Shown here piece after piece: positions 18,135 through 28,034 of a DNA stretch of 64,000 bases (within the stretch, counting starts at the first letter, position 1; every line of letters begins with the position of its first letter). A model generated the notes under the pieces. The model searched no databases and was not told the DNA's origin. It saw only the letters and a list, made by a program, of their open reading frames with translations. This DNA is from Pandoraea cepalis (GTDB lineage: Bacteria > Pseudomonadota > Gammaproteobacteria > Burkholderiales > Burkholderiaceae), in assembly GCF_902459665.1 (NCBI RefSeq), contig NZ_CABPSL010000005.1:1-64000 (forward strand). The letters run 5' to 3'. The position numbers and the translations under genes were made by a program.

Positions 18135-19385
18135 TCAGGCCTGGTCGAGTTCGAACGCCTTGTGCAGCGCGCGCACGGCCAGTTCCATGTACTTCTCGTC
18201 GATCAGCACGGAGATCTTGATTTCGGACGTCGAGATCAACTGAATGTTGATGCCCTCTTCCGACAGCGTGCGGAACGCCTTGCTGGCGATACCGACGTGC
18301 GAGCGCATGCCCACGCCCACGATCGACACCTTCGAGACCTTCGGGTCGCCCACGACTTCGGCGGCACCGATGTGGCCCTGCACATCCTTTTGCAGCAGCG
18401 TCATGGCGCGCTGGTAGTCGCCGCGCGGCACGGTGAACGTGAAGTCGGTCTTCCCCTCGATGCTCAGGTTCTGGATGATCATGTCGACATCGATGTTCGC
18501 GTCGGCGATCGGACCGAGGATCTGGTAGGCGATGCCCGGACGATCCGGCACGCCGCGCACAGTGATCTTGGCCTCGTCGCGCTGGAATGCGATACCCGAG
18601 ATGATGGCCTTTTCCATTTGTTCGTCTTCCTCAAAAGTAATCAGCGTGCCCGAGCGCGCTTCTTCGTCGAGCGCGATCATCGGGTCGGTCAAGCTCGAGA
18701 GCACGCGCGTCTTGACCTGGTACTTGCCGGCAAATTCCACCGAGCGGATCTGCAGCACCTTCGAGCCGAGACTGGCCATTTCCAGCATCTCTTCGAAGGT
18801 GACCTTGTCGAGGCGACGCGCGTCGTCGACCACGCGCGGGTCGGTCGTGTACACGCCATCGACGTCGGTGTAGATCAGGCACTCATCGGCCTTGAGCGCA
18901 GCGGCCACCGCCACCGCCGAGGTGTCCGAGCCACCGCGACCCAGCGTGGTCACGTTGCCGTTCGGATCGATCCCCTGGAAACCCGTGATGACGACCACGC
19001 GGCCGGCATTGAGATCGGCCATCACGCGCGTATCGTCGATCTCCGAAATGCGGGCTTTGGTGAAGGCGCTGTCGGTCTTGATCGGTACTTGCCAGCCGGC
19101 ATAGCTCACGGCATCGACGCCCGCTTCCTTGAGCGCCATCGCCAGCAGGCCAACGCTCACTTGCTCGCCCGTGGCGGCAATGGCGTCGAGTTCGCGCGGA
19201 TCGGGATGGGCCGAAATCTCCTTGGCCAACCCCAGCAGACGATTGGTCTCGCCAGACATGGCCGACGGCACCACCACCATCTTGTAACCGGCCTTGTGCC
19301 ACTTGGCCACGCGCTTGGCGACATTCTTGATGCGCTCCACCGAGCCCATCGACGTGCCGCCGTATTTGTGTACGATCAGAGCCAT
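18135..19385 (-). CDS. lysC: Aspartate kinase
   Basis: Phosphorylates aspartate, the first step towards Lys, Thr and Met; it feeds Asd encoded at 53559-54689. 416 residues, the length of the alpha-type monofunctional enzyme. The kinase domain starts with KYGGTSMGS (residues 7-15) and contains [20 protein letters not shown]. The C-terminal half holds two ACT domains for allosteric control ([20 protein letters not shown] and [20 protein letters not shown]). A possible internal start for the beta subunit was not evident. A TGCGATAAT -10-like element lies about 95 bases upstream. No strong SD precedes the ATG. Confidence 0.96.
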   Translation of the reverse strand: MALIVHKYGGTSMGSVERIKNVAKRVAKWHKAGYKMVVVPSAMSGETNRLLGLAKEISAHPDPRELDAIAATGEQVSVGLLAMALKEAGVDAVSYAGWQVPIKTDSAFTKARISEIDDTRVMADLNAGRVVVITGFQGIDPNGNVTTLGRGGSDTSAVAVAAALKADECLIYTDVDGVYTTDPRVVDDARRLDKVTFEEMLEMASLGSKVLQIRSVEFAGKYQVKTRVLSSLTDPMIALDEEARSGTLITFEEDEQMEKAIISGIAFQRDEAKITVRGVPDRPGIAYQILGPIADANIDVDMIIQNLSIEGKTDFTFTVPRGDYQRAMTLLQKDVQGHIGAAEVVGDPKVSKVSIVGVGMRSHVGIASKAFRTLSEEGINIQLISTSEIKISVLIDEKYMELAVRALHKAFELDQA

Positions 19386-19470
19386 AACATTGCTAACACA
19401 TTGATTTGAAACCGTTTATGAATCACGCACGGAGACCCGCCGAAGGGTATCGGTAGCGTTTCGATTCGCG

Positions 19471-19485
19471 GAACTTTTGATTATC
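19471..19485 (-). promoter_or_regulatory. Candidate promoter -10 region of lysC
   Basis: On the minus strand TG-C-GATAAT (an extended -10 form) is followed by CAAAAGTTC. The 14 bases ATAATCAAAAGTTC recur exactly at the leuC promoter (58257-58270). A -35 box is not clear. Confidence 0.4.
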
Positions 19486-19582
19486 GCACGAATGTATCGC
19501 GCCTGAGCCAGTCTGGCGCAGATTGCACTGCCCAGGACGCAGCGCGCCGCATTCGACAGCAGATTGTGCTGTTTTCGGTCGC

Positions 19583-21112
19583 TTACGCTTCGTCGCGCCA
19601 CATCATCCGCCAGCGCGCACCGCGATACTCACCGGTTTGTGCCGCCCCGTCGATCCCCAGGCGCGGCACGAACACGATGTCGCGTCCCTGCCAGACGATC
19701 GGCACATGACGCAACCACGCCGCGACGCCGCGGCTTTGATACCAGTGCTTCAGCGAACGCGAATGACCCTGCGCGTGTTCGCGCCATCGCTCCCCACCTG
19801 CGCGCGCCCTCGCCACGAGCGGCCGCGCGCGTAGCAAGCGCTCGTCGATGGATGCCTCGCCCCCCTCGTCCGCCTCGCCCTCGGCGACCGGCACGAACAC
19901 AATGCTTCCCTGCCATTGCGGCAACGACCATTCGCGCTCGCCCGACCATCGCAATACGACATCGGAGGCCCCTTCGTCGTGGTGGGCCGCGTCGTACGCC
20001 GCGGTCCATTGCAAGGCGTCGCGATACAGACGCAAGACCGCGCCGCCATGCGGCAATTCGAGCGATGCGTCGTCGTGCGCGTCGCGAATCTGTCGCACCC
20101 ATTCGTCCAGCCGCGCTTCGGGCGGCATCGCCAATCCGCGACGCGCCGCCCAATACCGCAGAAGGTTCGCCAGTCGTGGCGTGTCCAGCGCTTGCAATCG
20201 ACTGCGCTGCAAACACTCGTCGCCAGACGCCTGGATCACGCAGGCCATGTCGAAATCCGTCTGCGCGAGCTGATCAAGCAGCGATTGCGCTTGCGCGGCA
20301 TGACGCGCAAACCGCGCCAATGTTTCCCGATACGCAGGCACGTGGGCCGCGATGGCGGGCATGACATCGTGACGCAGTGCGTTGCGCAAGTAGTGGCGAT
20401 CGTCGTTCGACGGATCCTCGACCCACGACAGCGAGCGCGCCCTTGCATACGCCAGCAACGTCTCACGCGAGACGTCGAGCAACGGCCGCAGCAGCCGTGC
20501 ACGACTCGGCTCGCCTGCCGCGACCGGCAACACCCCCTCCACGCCCATTGCCGCCACGCCGGGCAACCCCGCACCGCGCAGCATCTGCAACAGCACGGTC
20601 TCGGCCTGATCGTTCGCGTGGTGAGCGCTCAACAGCCAGCCCACGCCATGTGCGTCGCAGCACGCCGCCAGCGCTTGATAGCGCGCCGCACGTGCCGCGC
20701 CCTCGATGCCCTGCCGGGCGTCGCGCTGCACACTCACCCGTTGCGCCTCGAACCCAAAACCGCGCAGACGCGCCTCGCGCTCGCACGCGGCGAGCCACGC
20801 GTCGGCGTGCGTGGACAGTCCGTGATGGATGTGGATGGCCAGCGGTGGTGCGATCGCCTCGCCCGCGTCTCGACGCGCCTGAACCCAATGCGCCAGCGCA
20901 TCGAGCAGCACCATCGAGTCGAGTCCGCCGCTCAGCGCGACGGCCAGAGGCGGGGTGCTGTGGGAGGGAGGGGCTGACGCGAGGTGAGGCGTCGCGTGCG
21001 TCGCCAGGGCGAGGCGCAGCGCGACCTCCACATGGACAACTGCCGCGTCGCTTCGGGCAGAAGCGCACGCGGCAGCGGAAGCATCGTGATGAGGCATGGG
21101 ATCAGGTGTCAT
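19583..21112 (-). CDS. tilS: tRNA(Ile)-lysidine synthase
   Basis: N-type ATP pyrophosphatase that modifies C34 of tRNA-Ile(CAU) to lysidine so that it reads AUA. The PP-loop SGGLDSMVLLD is present, followed by HIHHGLSTHADAWLAACE and HHANDQAETVLLQMLRGAG, which are TilS signatures; a TilS C-terminal substrate domain occupies the last 100 residues, ending in YRGARWRMMWRDEA. ATG at 21112 was chosen to avoid overlapping accA; it gives 509 residues, but the SD is poor and 21097 is equally possible. It lies 34 bases downstream of accA and is probably co-transcribed with it. Confidence 0.92.
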   Translation of the reverse strand: MTPDPMPHHDASAAACASARSDAAVVHVEVALRLALATHATPHLASAPPSHSTPPLAVALSGGLDSMVLLDALAHWVQARRDAGEAIAPPLAIHIHHGLSTHADAWLAACEREARLRGFGFEAQRVSVQRDARQGIEGAARAARYQALAACCDAHGVGWLLSAHHANDQAETVLLQMLRGAGLPGVAAMGVEGVLPVAAGEPSRARLLRPLLDVSRETLLAYARARSLSWVEDPSNDDRHYLRNALRHDVMPAIAAHVPAYRETLARFARHAAQAQSLLDQLAQTDFDMACVIQASGDECLQRSRLQALDTPRLANLLRYWAARRGLAMPPEARLDEWVRQIRDAHDDASLELPHGGAVLRLYRDALQWTAAYDAAHHDEGASDVVLRWSGEREWSLPQWQGSIVFVPVAEGEADEGGEASIDERLLRARPLVARARAGGERWREHAQGHSRSLKHWYQSRGVAAWLRHVPIVWQGRDIVFVPRLGIDGAAQTGEYRGARWRMMWRDEA

Positions 21113-21146
21113 CGCCACCACGGGCGACGACGCCGTGGCAGGCGCG

Positions 21147-22115
21147 TTACTTCGCGACCGCTTCCTTGTACTTGCCATAGCTCATCAGGCGCTCGAAGCG
21201 GCGCTCGAGCAGTTCCTTGTGGCTGTTGCCCTGGAACTGGCGCAGCGAATCGGCCAGCGCACGCTTGAGCATGCCGGCCATACCGAGCGGGTCGCGATGC
21301 GCGCCGCCCAGCGGTTCGTTGATGATCTTGTCGATCAGGCCCAGCGCCTTGAGGCGGTGCGCCGTCAGACCCAGCGCCTCGGCCGCCTCGGGTGCCTTGG
21401 CCGCGCTCTTCCACAGGATCGACGCGCAACCTTCCGGCGAAATCACCGAATACGTCGAGAACTGCAGCATCATGACCGTGTCGGCAACCGCCACGGCGAG
21501 TGCGCCGCCCGAGCCGCCCTCACCGATGATCGTGGTGATGATCGGCGTCTTGAGTTCGGCCATGACGAACAGGTTGTGACCGATGGCTTCGGACTGGCCA
21601 CGCTCTTCGGCGTCGATGCCCGGGTAGGCGCCCGGCGTGTCGACGAACGTGAAGATCGGCAGACCGAATTTCTCGGCGAGCTTCATCAGGCGCATGGCCT
21701 TGCGATAGCCCTCGGGACGCGGCATGCCGAAGTTGCGCAGCGCACGCTCCTTCGTGTCGCGCCCCTTCTGATGACCGATCACCATGCAGGCCTGGCCGTT
21801 GAAACGCGCCATGCCCCCCACGATGGCCAGATCGTCCGCGAAGGAGCGATCGCCATGCAGTTCATGGAAATCGGTAAAGATGTCGCGAACGTAGTCGAGC
21901 GTGTACGGCCGCTGCGGATGACGCGAAATTTGCGAAACCTGCCACGGCGACAGGTTCGTATAGATGTCCTTGGTGAGCTGCTGGCTCTTCTTCGAGAGGC
22001 GCTCGATCTCTTCGGAAATGTCGACGGCTGAATCGTCTTGCACGAAGCGCAGCTCTTCAATCTTCGCTTCGAGTTCGGCGATGGGCTGTTCAAAATCCAA
22101 AAAGGTGTTCTTCAT
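21147..22115 (-). CDS. accA: Acetyl-CoA carboxylase carboxyltransferase subunit alpha
   Basis: Forms the alpha2beta2 carboxyltransferase with AccD (44769-45644) and makes malonyl-CoA for fatty acid synthesis. 322 residues from ATG at 22115 ([20 protein letters not shown]), near the E. coli 319. The upstream 27 open codons are discarded because the family starts here. The crotonase-like core contains [40 protein letters not shown] and [11 protein letters not shown]. Upstream on the same strand is the glycosylase gene, with a candidate promoter in the gap. Confidence 0.97.
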   Translation of the reverse strand: MKNTFLDFEQPIAELEAKIEELRFVQDDSAVDISEEIERLSKKSQQLTKDIYTNLSPWQVSQISRHPQRPYTLDYVRDIFTDFHELHGDRSFADDLAIVGGMARFNGQACMVIGHQKGRDTKERALRNFGMPRPEGYRKAMRLMKLAEKFGLPIFTFVDTPGAYPGIDAEERGQSEAIGHNLFVMAELKTPIITTIIGEGGSGGALAVAVADTVMMLQFSTYSVISPEGCASILWKSAAKAPEAAEALGLTAHRLKALGLIDKIINEPLGGAHRDPLGMAGMLKRALADSLRQFQGNSHKELLERRFERLMSYGKYKEAVAK

Positions 22116-22247
22116 CAGGCTTCCCCCGGAAATGCGGCAGCGTATTGTACCGCCGGCAACGTCTACCCGGTCGAGATAGACAACTTTCATTGCCACTCAA
22201 TCCATAATAGACGTCAATAATGACTGGATGCGATGGGATGGACGCGG

Positions 22248-22253
22248 ATTATA
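22248..22253 (-). promoter_or_regulatory. Candidate -10 box upstream of accA
   Basis: A perfect TATAAT on the minus strand in the 155-base gap between the glycosylase gene and accA. It would give a leader of about 125 nt. No strong -35 is visible. Confidence 0.4.
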
Positions 22254-22270
22254 CGTCTTTGACTGAACTT

Positions 22271-23476
22271 TCAGTATTCGACGGGCACCGGTTCGAGGCT
22301 TCTCCACATATACCAGGTGGCGACGGAGCGCCACGGCTCCCAATTGGCGGCCACTTCACGCGCTTCGCTGCGTGTGACGGGCTCCCCGCTGAAATAATTG
22401 ACGCTGATGGCGTTGATCAGCCCGACATCGTCGAGCGGCAGGACGTCGGGGCGCAACAGGTTGAACATCAGGAACATTTCGGCGGTCCAGCGACCGATGC
22501 CGCGAATGCCGGTCAACTCCGCAATGACCGCCTCGTCGTCCATGCTGGCCCAGGCGTCGACGTGTAGCGCGCCGGATTTGAAGTGCGTTGCCAGGTCGAG
22601 AATGTACTCGGCCTTGCGGCGCGACAGCCCGCAACCGGCGAGCGCATCGTGCCCTACCTTGATGAACTGCGCTGGCGTGAGCTTCGGACAGGTGGCCTGC
22701 ACGCGATCCCACACGGCCTGCGCGGCCTTCACCGAAATCTGCTGACCGACGATCGAGCGCGCCAGCGTAACGAACGGCTCGCCGCGCCCGGTCAGATGGG
22801 CCGGCCCAAATTGAGGGATCAACTTCTTGAGAATACGGTCGCGCTTCATGAGATCGGCGCAGGCCTGATCCCAGTAGAGCGGGCGCGTCGCCCCCGCCGC
22901 GACCGGTAGCGGCACCACGCCTGTCACGACCTGCTCGACGATGTCGTGGTCGATGCGCTCGATCTCGGGCGTCACGATACGCGTCTCGCCATCGCGCTTG
23001 GCGATGACCCGGCGCGCGTCGTCGGGCGTCGACGGCGCGGCCTTCACCGGCGCCTTGCGCGCGACCTTCGTTCCTGCCTTCGGTGCGGCCTTTCTTGCGA
23101 CCTTGTCGGTGACCGGCCCTGCAGCCTTTTCCGCGCTTTTTTGCACGCGCTTTTGTACGCGCTTTTCTACGCCCTTCTCTGCGACTTTTCTGGCGACCTT
23201 TTGCGCAACCTGCTTTGCGGCTTTTTGCGCCGGCGGCGGCGCGGCCTTGCGGGCGGCGCCGGCCTGCGTTGCCTTCGCCGCCGAGCTACCCGTCGCGGTC
23301 TTGCGACCCGACTTGACGTTCGTCGTCGCGCGCTTGCCAGCCGCCTTGGCCGGCGCACGGCGTTCGCCATCGTCGGTCGGCGCGACCGATCTGGTGGCCT
23401 TCACGGCCCCCTTCGCGCCCTTCGCTGCGGCAGTTTTGGTCGCCACCTTAGCGGCCACGGAGTTACGAGTCACCAT
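22271..23476 (-). CDS. alkA: DNA-3-methyladenine glycosylase II with histone H1-like N-terminal tail
   Basis: Base-excision repair glycosylase of the HhH-GPD superfamily that removes alkylated purines. The catalytic domain covers about residues 165-401 with the helix-hairpin-helix LTGIRGIGRWTAEMF and catalytic Asp350 in LPLDDVGL. The first 150 residues are a low-complexity Ala/Lys tail with repeats such as KVARKAPVKAA and EKRVQKRVQKSAEKAA, resembling histone H1-like DNA-binding tails. The long form is supported by GAGG 8 bases before ATG 23476 and by the absence of any internal Met before the catalytic domain. It lies 24 bases downstream of cysS, so probably co-transcribed. Tail function (non-specific DNA binding) is inferred. 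Confidence 0.9.
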   Translation of the reverse strand: MVTRNSVAAKVATKTAAAKGAKGAVKATRSVAPTDDGERRAPAKAAGKRATTNVKSGRKTATGSSAAKATQAGAARKAAPPPAQKAAKQVAQKVARKVAEKGVEKRVQKRVQKSAEKAAGPVTDKVARKAAPKAGTKVARKAPVKAAPSTPDDARRVIAKRDGETRIVTPEIERIDHDIVEQVVTGVVPLPVAAGATRPLYWDQACADLMKRDRILKKLIPQFGPAHLTGRGEPFVTLARSIVGQQISVKAAQAVWDRVQATCPKLTPAQFIKVGHDALAGCGLSRRKAEYILDLATHFKSGALHVDAWASMDDEAVIAELTGIRGIGRWTAEMFLMFNLLRPDVLPLDDVGLINAISVNYFSGEPVTRSEAREVAANWEPWRSVATWYMWRSLEPVPVEY

Positions 23477-23500
23477 GAAATTTGCCTCGATGCGTCGCGC

Positions 23501-24904
23501 TCAGGCACGACGCCATTCGGTGGCGCCTCCGGGACGGTCTTCCAGCACGATCCCTTCGGCCAGCAGTTCGGCGCGAATACGATCGGCCTCGGCGAAATTG
23601 CGTTCGCGCTTGGCTTGCGCACGGGCTTCGATGCGCGCCTCGACCGACGTGCGCAAGGCGTCGTCGTCGCCCGCCGAGTCGCTCCCCGCCGCCCCTTGCA
23701 GGAACGATTGCGGATCGCGGCCAAGCAGGCCAAGCGTAGCGGCGAGCCCCTGCAACTGACGCACGAGCACCGGATCGCGCTGCTTGTTGATTTCTCCAGC
23801 GAGATCGAACAGCACGGCGATCGCCACGGCCGTATTGAAGTCGTCGTTCATCGCCGCGGCGAAACGCTGCGCGAACGGCTCGTTCCAGTCGAGTGGCGCG
23901 CCGTCGCCCGTCGCATCCTTGAGCGCCGTATACAGTCGCGTCAGACCGCCGCGCGCGTCGTCGAGATGCGCATCGCTGTAATTGAGCGGGCTGCGGTATT
24001 GCGCGCGCAGAATGAAAAAGCGCACGACTTCCGCGTCGAACTTCGCGAGCACTTCGCGAATCGTGAAGAAGTTGCCAAGCGACTTGGACATCTTCTCGTT
24101 ATCCACACGCACGAAACCGTTGTGCATCCAGTAGTTCACGAACGTTTCGCCCGTCGCGCCCTCGCTCTGGGCGATTTCGTTCTCGTGGTGCGGGAACTGC
24201 AGATCCGCCCCGCCGCCGTGAAGATCGAAGTGATTGCCGAGCAACTGGCAGCTCATCGCCGAGCACTCGATGTGCCAGCCCGGACGGCCCGCGCCCCACG
24301 GCGAGGCCCACTTCGACTCGTCGGGCTCCGTCTCCTTGGCGCGCTTCCACAGCACGAAATCGAGCGGATCCTGCTTCGCGGCATTGGCGGCAACCCGCTC
24401 GCCAGCGCGCAGATCTTCGATGGACTTGCCCGAGAGTTGTCCGTAGCTGGCGAACTTGCGCACGGCATAATTCACGTCGCCGTCGTCGGCCTGATAGGCG
24501 TAACCGTTGCGTTGCAGCGTGCCGATCATGTCGACCATCTGTGGAATGAAGTCGGTGGCACGCGGCTCGTGATCGGGACGCTGCACGCCAAGCGCATCGG
24601 CATCTTCGTGCATGGCGGCAATGAAGCGCGTCGTCAATTCGCGCATCGTTTCACCGTTCTCGACGGCACGCTTGATGATCTTGTCGTCGATATCGGTAAT
24701 GTTGCGCACGTAGGTCACGCGGTACCCGAGCGTTCGCAGCCAACGTTGCACCATATCGAACACCACCATGACGCGCGCATGGCCGATGTGACAGTAGTCG
24801 TACACCGTCATCCCGCAGACATACATGCGGACTTCGCCGGGAACGAGAGATACGAACGGCTGTTTGTCTCGCGCGAGCGAGTTGTAGACACGCAGTGAAT
24901 CCAT
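23501..24904 (-). CDS. cysS: Cysteinyl-tRNA synthetase
   Basis: Class I aminoacyl-tRNA synthetase charging tRNA-Cys, 467 residues (E. coli 461). Zinc-ligand Cys30 is in [13 protein letters not shown] lies at 39-42, and KMSKS is near residue 270 in [20 protein letters not shown] and [15 protein letters not shown] form the cysteine and zinc site. ATG at 24904 gives the family N-terminus [17 protein letters not shown]. First gene of the leftward cysS-alkA pair, divergent from the TPR gene at 25151. Confidence 0.97.
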   Translation of the reverse strand: MDSLRVYNSLARDKQPFVSLVPGEVRMYVCGMTVYDYCHIGHARVMVVFDMVQRWLRTLGYRVTYVRNITDIDDKIIKRAVENGETMRELTTRFIAAMHEDADALGVQRPDHEPRATDFIPQMVDMIGTLQRNGYAYQADDGDVNYAVRKFASYGQLSGKSIEDLRAGERVAANAAKQDPLDFVLWKRAKETEPDESKWASPWGAGRPGWHIECSAMSCQLLGNHFDLHGGGADLQFPHHENEIAQSEGATGETFVNYWMHNGFVRVDNEKMSKSLGNFFTIREVLAKFDAEVVRFFILRAQYRSPLNYSDAHLDDARGGLTRLYTALKDATGDGAPLDWNEPFAQRFAAAMNDDFNTAVAIAVLFDLAGEINKQRDPVLVRQLQGLAATLGLLGRDPQSFLQGAAGSDSAGDDDALRTSVEARIEARAQAKRERNFAEADRIRAELLAEGIVLEDRPGGATEWRRA

Positions 24905-25088
24905 AGATAAGCGCTTGACCGGGCGGCACCAGCGCCGGGCGCTGCGACGATGTCTCCGGCGCCATCACACACGACGTGACGGGGGCGACATCGCGAGGCG
25001 GGCTGCGCGCCGTGCGGTAGAAAAAACGAACCTGCGAACCGTATCCACCGCCATAACAATAAATGGCGCGGGCCGGGCGCAGGTGTTT

Positions 25089-25097
25089 TGTTAGAAT
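25089..25097 (+). promoter_or_regulatory. Extended -10 promoter upstream of the TPR-ppiA-ppiB-lpxH genes
   Basis: TG-T-TAGAAT at 25089-25097 is an extended -10 motif, about 50 bases before the ATG at 25151 in the 246-base divergent gap with cysS. No convincing -35 is needed with an extended -10. Confidence 0.5.
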
Positions 25098-25150
25098 GCG
25101 GCCGAGTATAGCATCTCTTGCGCACCTCTCAGGTATCCCAAGCACCCACT

Positions 25151-25879
25151 ATGACGCAACGAAGCCGGTCACTTTTGTCTCCCGCAACGCGCCTGCTCCG
25201 CGCACACCGCCCGGTCGCCGCTGCCGCTCGCAGCGCCCGCGCGCTGGCGCTTGCCGGCGTTACCCTCGGCCTCGCGGGCACGTTGTTCTCGCTCCCCGCC
25301 GGGGCACAGGCCATCATCGATCCGCCGCCGCCCGCACCGCTGCAAACACCGCAGCAGGCCAGCGAGTCGGCCATCGACAAACTGGTCGCCGCAGGCAAGT
25401 TCAACGACGCGCTCGCGAAAGCCGACGAACACCTCAAGCAATATCCGCGCGACGCGCAGGTGCGCTTCACACGCGGGCGCGTGCTCATGGAAATGGGCCG
25501 CAACGCCGAAGCCATCGACGCCTTCACCGCGCTCACGCAAGACTTCCCGGAACTGCCCGAGCCGTTCAACAACCTCGCGGCGCTCTACGCGCAGGTCGGT
25601 GAGTACGACAAGGCACGCGCCGCCCTCGAGAGCGCGATTCGCAATAACCCGAGTTTCGCCGTGGCGTACGCGAATCTCGGCGACATCTACGCCAAGCTCG
25701 CGCAGCAGGCGTATCAGAAATCGCTCAAGCTCGCACCGACCGCGCGCGTGTCGAACCGCGAAAAAATCCTGTCCAACATGCTCGCCCCGCAGCGCGCCGC
25801 GCCCGTGAGCCAGACCCCGTCAGCGCCCAAGACTGGCGACGACGCCGCGCTCAAGAACGTCGGCAAGTCGGGCAACTGA
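25151..25879 (+). CDS. Exported tetratricopeptide repeat protein
   Basis: 242 residues starting with a signal peptide (basic RSRSLL...RLLRAHRP, hydrophobic ALALAGVTLGLAGTLFSL, cleavage after AGAQA). At least three TPR units follow: FNDALAKADEHLKQYP, NAEAIDAFTALTQDFP and YDKARAALESAIRNNP with SFAVAYANLGDIYAKLA. It is probably a periplasmic scaffold. ATG at 25151 is used because the signal peptide starts there; 11 upstream codons are open. It leads the rightward run with two cyclophilins and lpxH, which suggests an envelope-assembly role, but the exact function is not known. Confidence 0.85.
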   Translation: MTQRSRSLLSPATRLLRAHRPVAAAARSARALALAGVTLGLAGTLFSLPAGAQAIIDPPPPAPLQTPQQASESAIDKLVAAGKFNDALAKADEHLKQYPRDAQVRFTRGRVLMEMGRNAEAIDAFTALTQDFPELPEPFNNLAALYAQVGEYDKARAALESAIRNNPSFAVAYANLGDIYAKLAQQAYQKSLKLAPTARVSNREKILSNMLAPQRAAPVSQTPSAPKTGDDAALKNVGKSGN

Positions 25880-25932
25880 ACCCCGCCCCCGTCGTCCCAC
25901 GAATCGATCCCTCATTGCCTACGGAGACATGC

Positions 25933-26529
25933 ATGAATTTTCCGAATCGCCTGCGTCGCGCGCTGCTCGGCGGCGCACTCGCTGCGGCCGCCCTGTCGGG
26001 GACGAGCCTGAGTGCGTTCGCGCAGGACGTCCAGCCGCAAGTGCTGTTCAAAACGTCGGCCGGCAACTTCGTCGTCGAACTCAACCCGAAGGCCGCCCCG
26101 AAAACGGTCGAGAACTTCCTTCAGTACGTCAACAGCGGTTTCTATAACGGCACGATCTTCCATCGCGTGATTGGCAACTTCATGATCCAGGGCGGCGGTT
26201 TCACGCCGGAGATGAATGAAAAGCCCACGCGCGCGCCGATCCCCATCGAATCGCAGAACGGCCTGAAGAACGTGACCGGCGCCATCGCGATGGCCCGGAC
26301 GTCGAACCCGAACTCCGCGACCGCGCAATTCTTCATCAATGTGAAGGATAATGCGTCACTGGACTACCCCAACCCGGACGGCTACGGCTACGCGGTCTTC
26401 GGCAAGGTGGTATCCGGCATGGATACCGTCGAGAAAATCAAGGGCGTTGCCACGACCCGCAAGGGCATGTACCAAGACGTGCCGGCCACGCCCGTCGTGA
26501 TCGAATCGGCCAGCGTCGTCAAGCGCTGA
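25933..26529 (+). CDS. ppiA: Periplasmic peptidyl-prolyl cis-trans isomerase (cyclophilin)
   Basis: Cyclophilin-fold folding catalyst of 198 residues with a signal peptide ([20 protein letters not shown], cleavage after AFA), so periplasmic. Core motifs are [15 protein letters not shown] and [20 protein letters not shown] at 25933 lies 6 bases after GGAGA. A second, leaderless copy follows 44 bases downstream; the two are similar throughout, which suggests duplication and division of compartments. Confidence 0.95.
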   Translation: MNFPNRLRRALLGGALAAAALSGTSLSAFAQDVQPQVLFKTSAGNFVVELNPKAAPKTVENFLQYVNSGFYNGTIFHRVIGNFMIQGGGFTPEMNEKPTRAPIPIESQNGLKNVTGAIAMARTSNPNSATAQFFINVKDNASLDYPNPDGYGYAVFGKVVSGMDTVEKIKGVATTRKGMYQDVPATPVVIESASVVKR

Positions 26530-26573
26530 CATTCTCCGGCCCAACGGGACCCTTTCATCTGAAGGAAAGCATC

Positions 26574-27068
26574 ATGGTTGAACTGCACACGAATCACGGC
26601 GTCATTCGCATCGAACTCGACGCCGACAAGGCGCCGAAGTCGGTCGAGAACTTCCTGAACTACGTCAAGAACGGCTTCTATGACAACACGGTGTTCCACC
26701 GCGTGATCAATGGCTTCATGATCCAGGGCGGCGGCTTTGAGCCGGGCATGAAGCAAAAGCCCACCGAGGCGCCGATCGAGAACGAAGCCAACAACGGCCT
26801 GAAGAATGTCAAGTACACGCTGGCCATGGCCCGCACGAACGATCCGCATTCGGCCACGGCGCAGTTCTTCATCAACGTCAGCGATAACGACTTTCTGAAC
26901 CACAGCGCACCGACGCCGCAAGGCTGGGGCTACGCCGTGTTCGGCAAGGTCGTCGAAGGCCAGGACATCGTCGATCAGATCAAGGGCGTGAAGACCGGCT
27001 CGAAGGGCTTCCACCAGGACGTGCCGGTGGACGACGTCGTCATCGAGAAGGCCGTGATCGTCGCGTAA
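26574..27068 (+). CDS. ppiB: Cytoplasmic peptidyl-prolyl cis-trans isomerase B
   Basis: Cyclophilin of 164 residues, the same length as E. coli PpiB, without a signal peptide. Core motifs are [19 protein letters not shown] and [21 protein letters not shown] good SD (GAAGGAAAG) precedes the ATG. It is followed after 28 bases by lpxH, as in many betaproteobacteria and in E. coli (ppiB-lpxH). Confidence 0.96.
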   Translation: MVELHTNHGVIRIELDADKAPKSVENFLNYVKNGFYDNTVFHRVINGFMIQGGGFEPGMKQKPTEAPIENEANNGLKNVKYTLAMARTNDPHSATAQFFINVSDNDFLNHSAPTPQGWGYAVFGKVVEGQDIVDQIKGVKTGSKGFHQDVPVDDVVIEKAVIVA

Positions 27069-27096
27069 GCGCGTCCACCGCCAACGCAGCCTCTCG

Positions 27097-27951
27097 ATGC
27101 CAGCATCGACTGCGCGGTGCTCGCCATGCCCTGTGACACCACGGGGCGACGGGCCCGCGCTTTTCATTTCCGATCTTCACCTCTCGCCGGCGCTGCCGCG
27201 CACGGTGCAAGTCTTCGAGGACTTCCTGCGCGGCCCCGCGCGTGAAGCGTCCGTCCTGTTCATTCTCGGCGACCTGTTCGAATACTGGATCGGCGACGAC
27301 ATGCTCGACGTCGCCACGCTGACCGACACCCGCACCGAAGCCGCCACGCGCCCCCCCGAACCCCTCGGCGCGTTCGCACGTCGCATGACGGCCGCAATGG
27401 CGGAACTGTCTGCGAGCGGCGTGCCGATTGCCGTGATGCGCGGCAATCGGGACTTCCTCCTCGGCGAGCGCTTCGCACGCGCGGCCGGTGCGATCCTGCT
27501 CGACGATCCGTGCGTGTTCTCGTTTCTCGGGCAGGCGCTGGTACTCAGTCACGGCGATCAGTTGTGCACCGACGACGTGGGCTATCAGCGCTTTCGACGC
27601 GTCGCCCATTCGCCGCTCGGCAAGGCGCTCTTCCTGACGCTGCCGCTGCGCTTGCGCATGGCCATCGCGAATCGCATCCGGCGGCGCAGTGCCGCCAAGG
27701 GTGCGCATCGCATGGCCTACGCCGATGCCAACGCGCAAGCCATCGCCGCCCTGCTCGACGCCGCCGATGAGCGCACGCTTGTGCATGGGCACACGCATCG
27801 TCCGGCACGCCATGCCGACGGCCGCCGCGTGCGCTGGGTGTTGCCCGACTGGGAGTTCGATGTGGCGACGCCGCGTGGCGGCTATCTGCAATGGGACAGC
27901 CACGGCTTGCGGGCGATCGATCTTGCGGACTCCGCCCCCGGCAACCGCTAA
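27097..27951 (+). CDS. lpxH: UDP-2,3-diacylglucosamine diphosphatase
   Basis: Peripheral-membrane metallophosphoesterase that cleaves UDP-2,3-diacylglucosamine to lipid X in lipid A synthesis. All phosphoesterase motifs are seen in order: DLHLS (26-30), GDLFEYWIGDD, MRGNRDFLLG, SHGDQLCTDD and HGHTHRPARH. 284 residues, longer than E. coli (240) because of a 19-residue N-terminal lead and an insertion around TEAATRPPEPLG. No clear SD is seen at the ATG, so a slightly later start is possible. A terminator follows. Confidence 0.95.
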   Translation: MPASTARCSPCPVTPRGDGPALFISDLHLSPALPRTVQVFEDFLRGPAREASVLFILGDLFEYWIGDDMLDVATLTDTRTEAATRPPEPLGAFARRMTAAMAELSASGVPIAVMRGNRDFLLGERFARAAGAILLDDPCVFSFLGQALVLSHGDQLCTDDVGYQRFRRVAHSPLGKALFLTLPLRLRMAIANRIRRRSAAKGAHRMAYADANAQAIAALLDAADERTLVHGHTHRPARHADGRRVRWVLPDWEFDVATPRGGYLQWDSHGLRAIDLADSAPGNR

Positions 27952-27973
27952 GGCGTTGCCCTCCAAAGCAAGG

Positions 27974-28002
27974 CGGCCCGTGCGGATGACGGGCCGTTTT
28001 CG
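27974..28002. terminator. Intrinsic terminator of lpxH
   Basis: CGGCCCGT (27974-27981) pairs with ACGGGCCG (27989-27996) and is followed by TTTTCG, 22 bases after the lpxH stop. Confidence 0.85.
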
Positions 28003-28034
28003 CAAGCACTAGCGCGACCTCGCGCCATGGCGCG

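Noticed and set aside
22946-24898. 650-codon plus-strand ORF opposite alkA and cysS
   Set aside because: High-GC shadow frame antisense to two clearly recognised genes; Arg/His-rich with no family resemblance.
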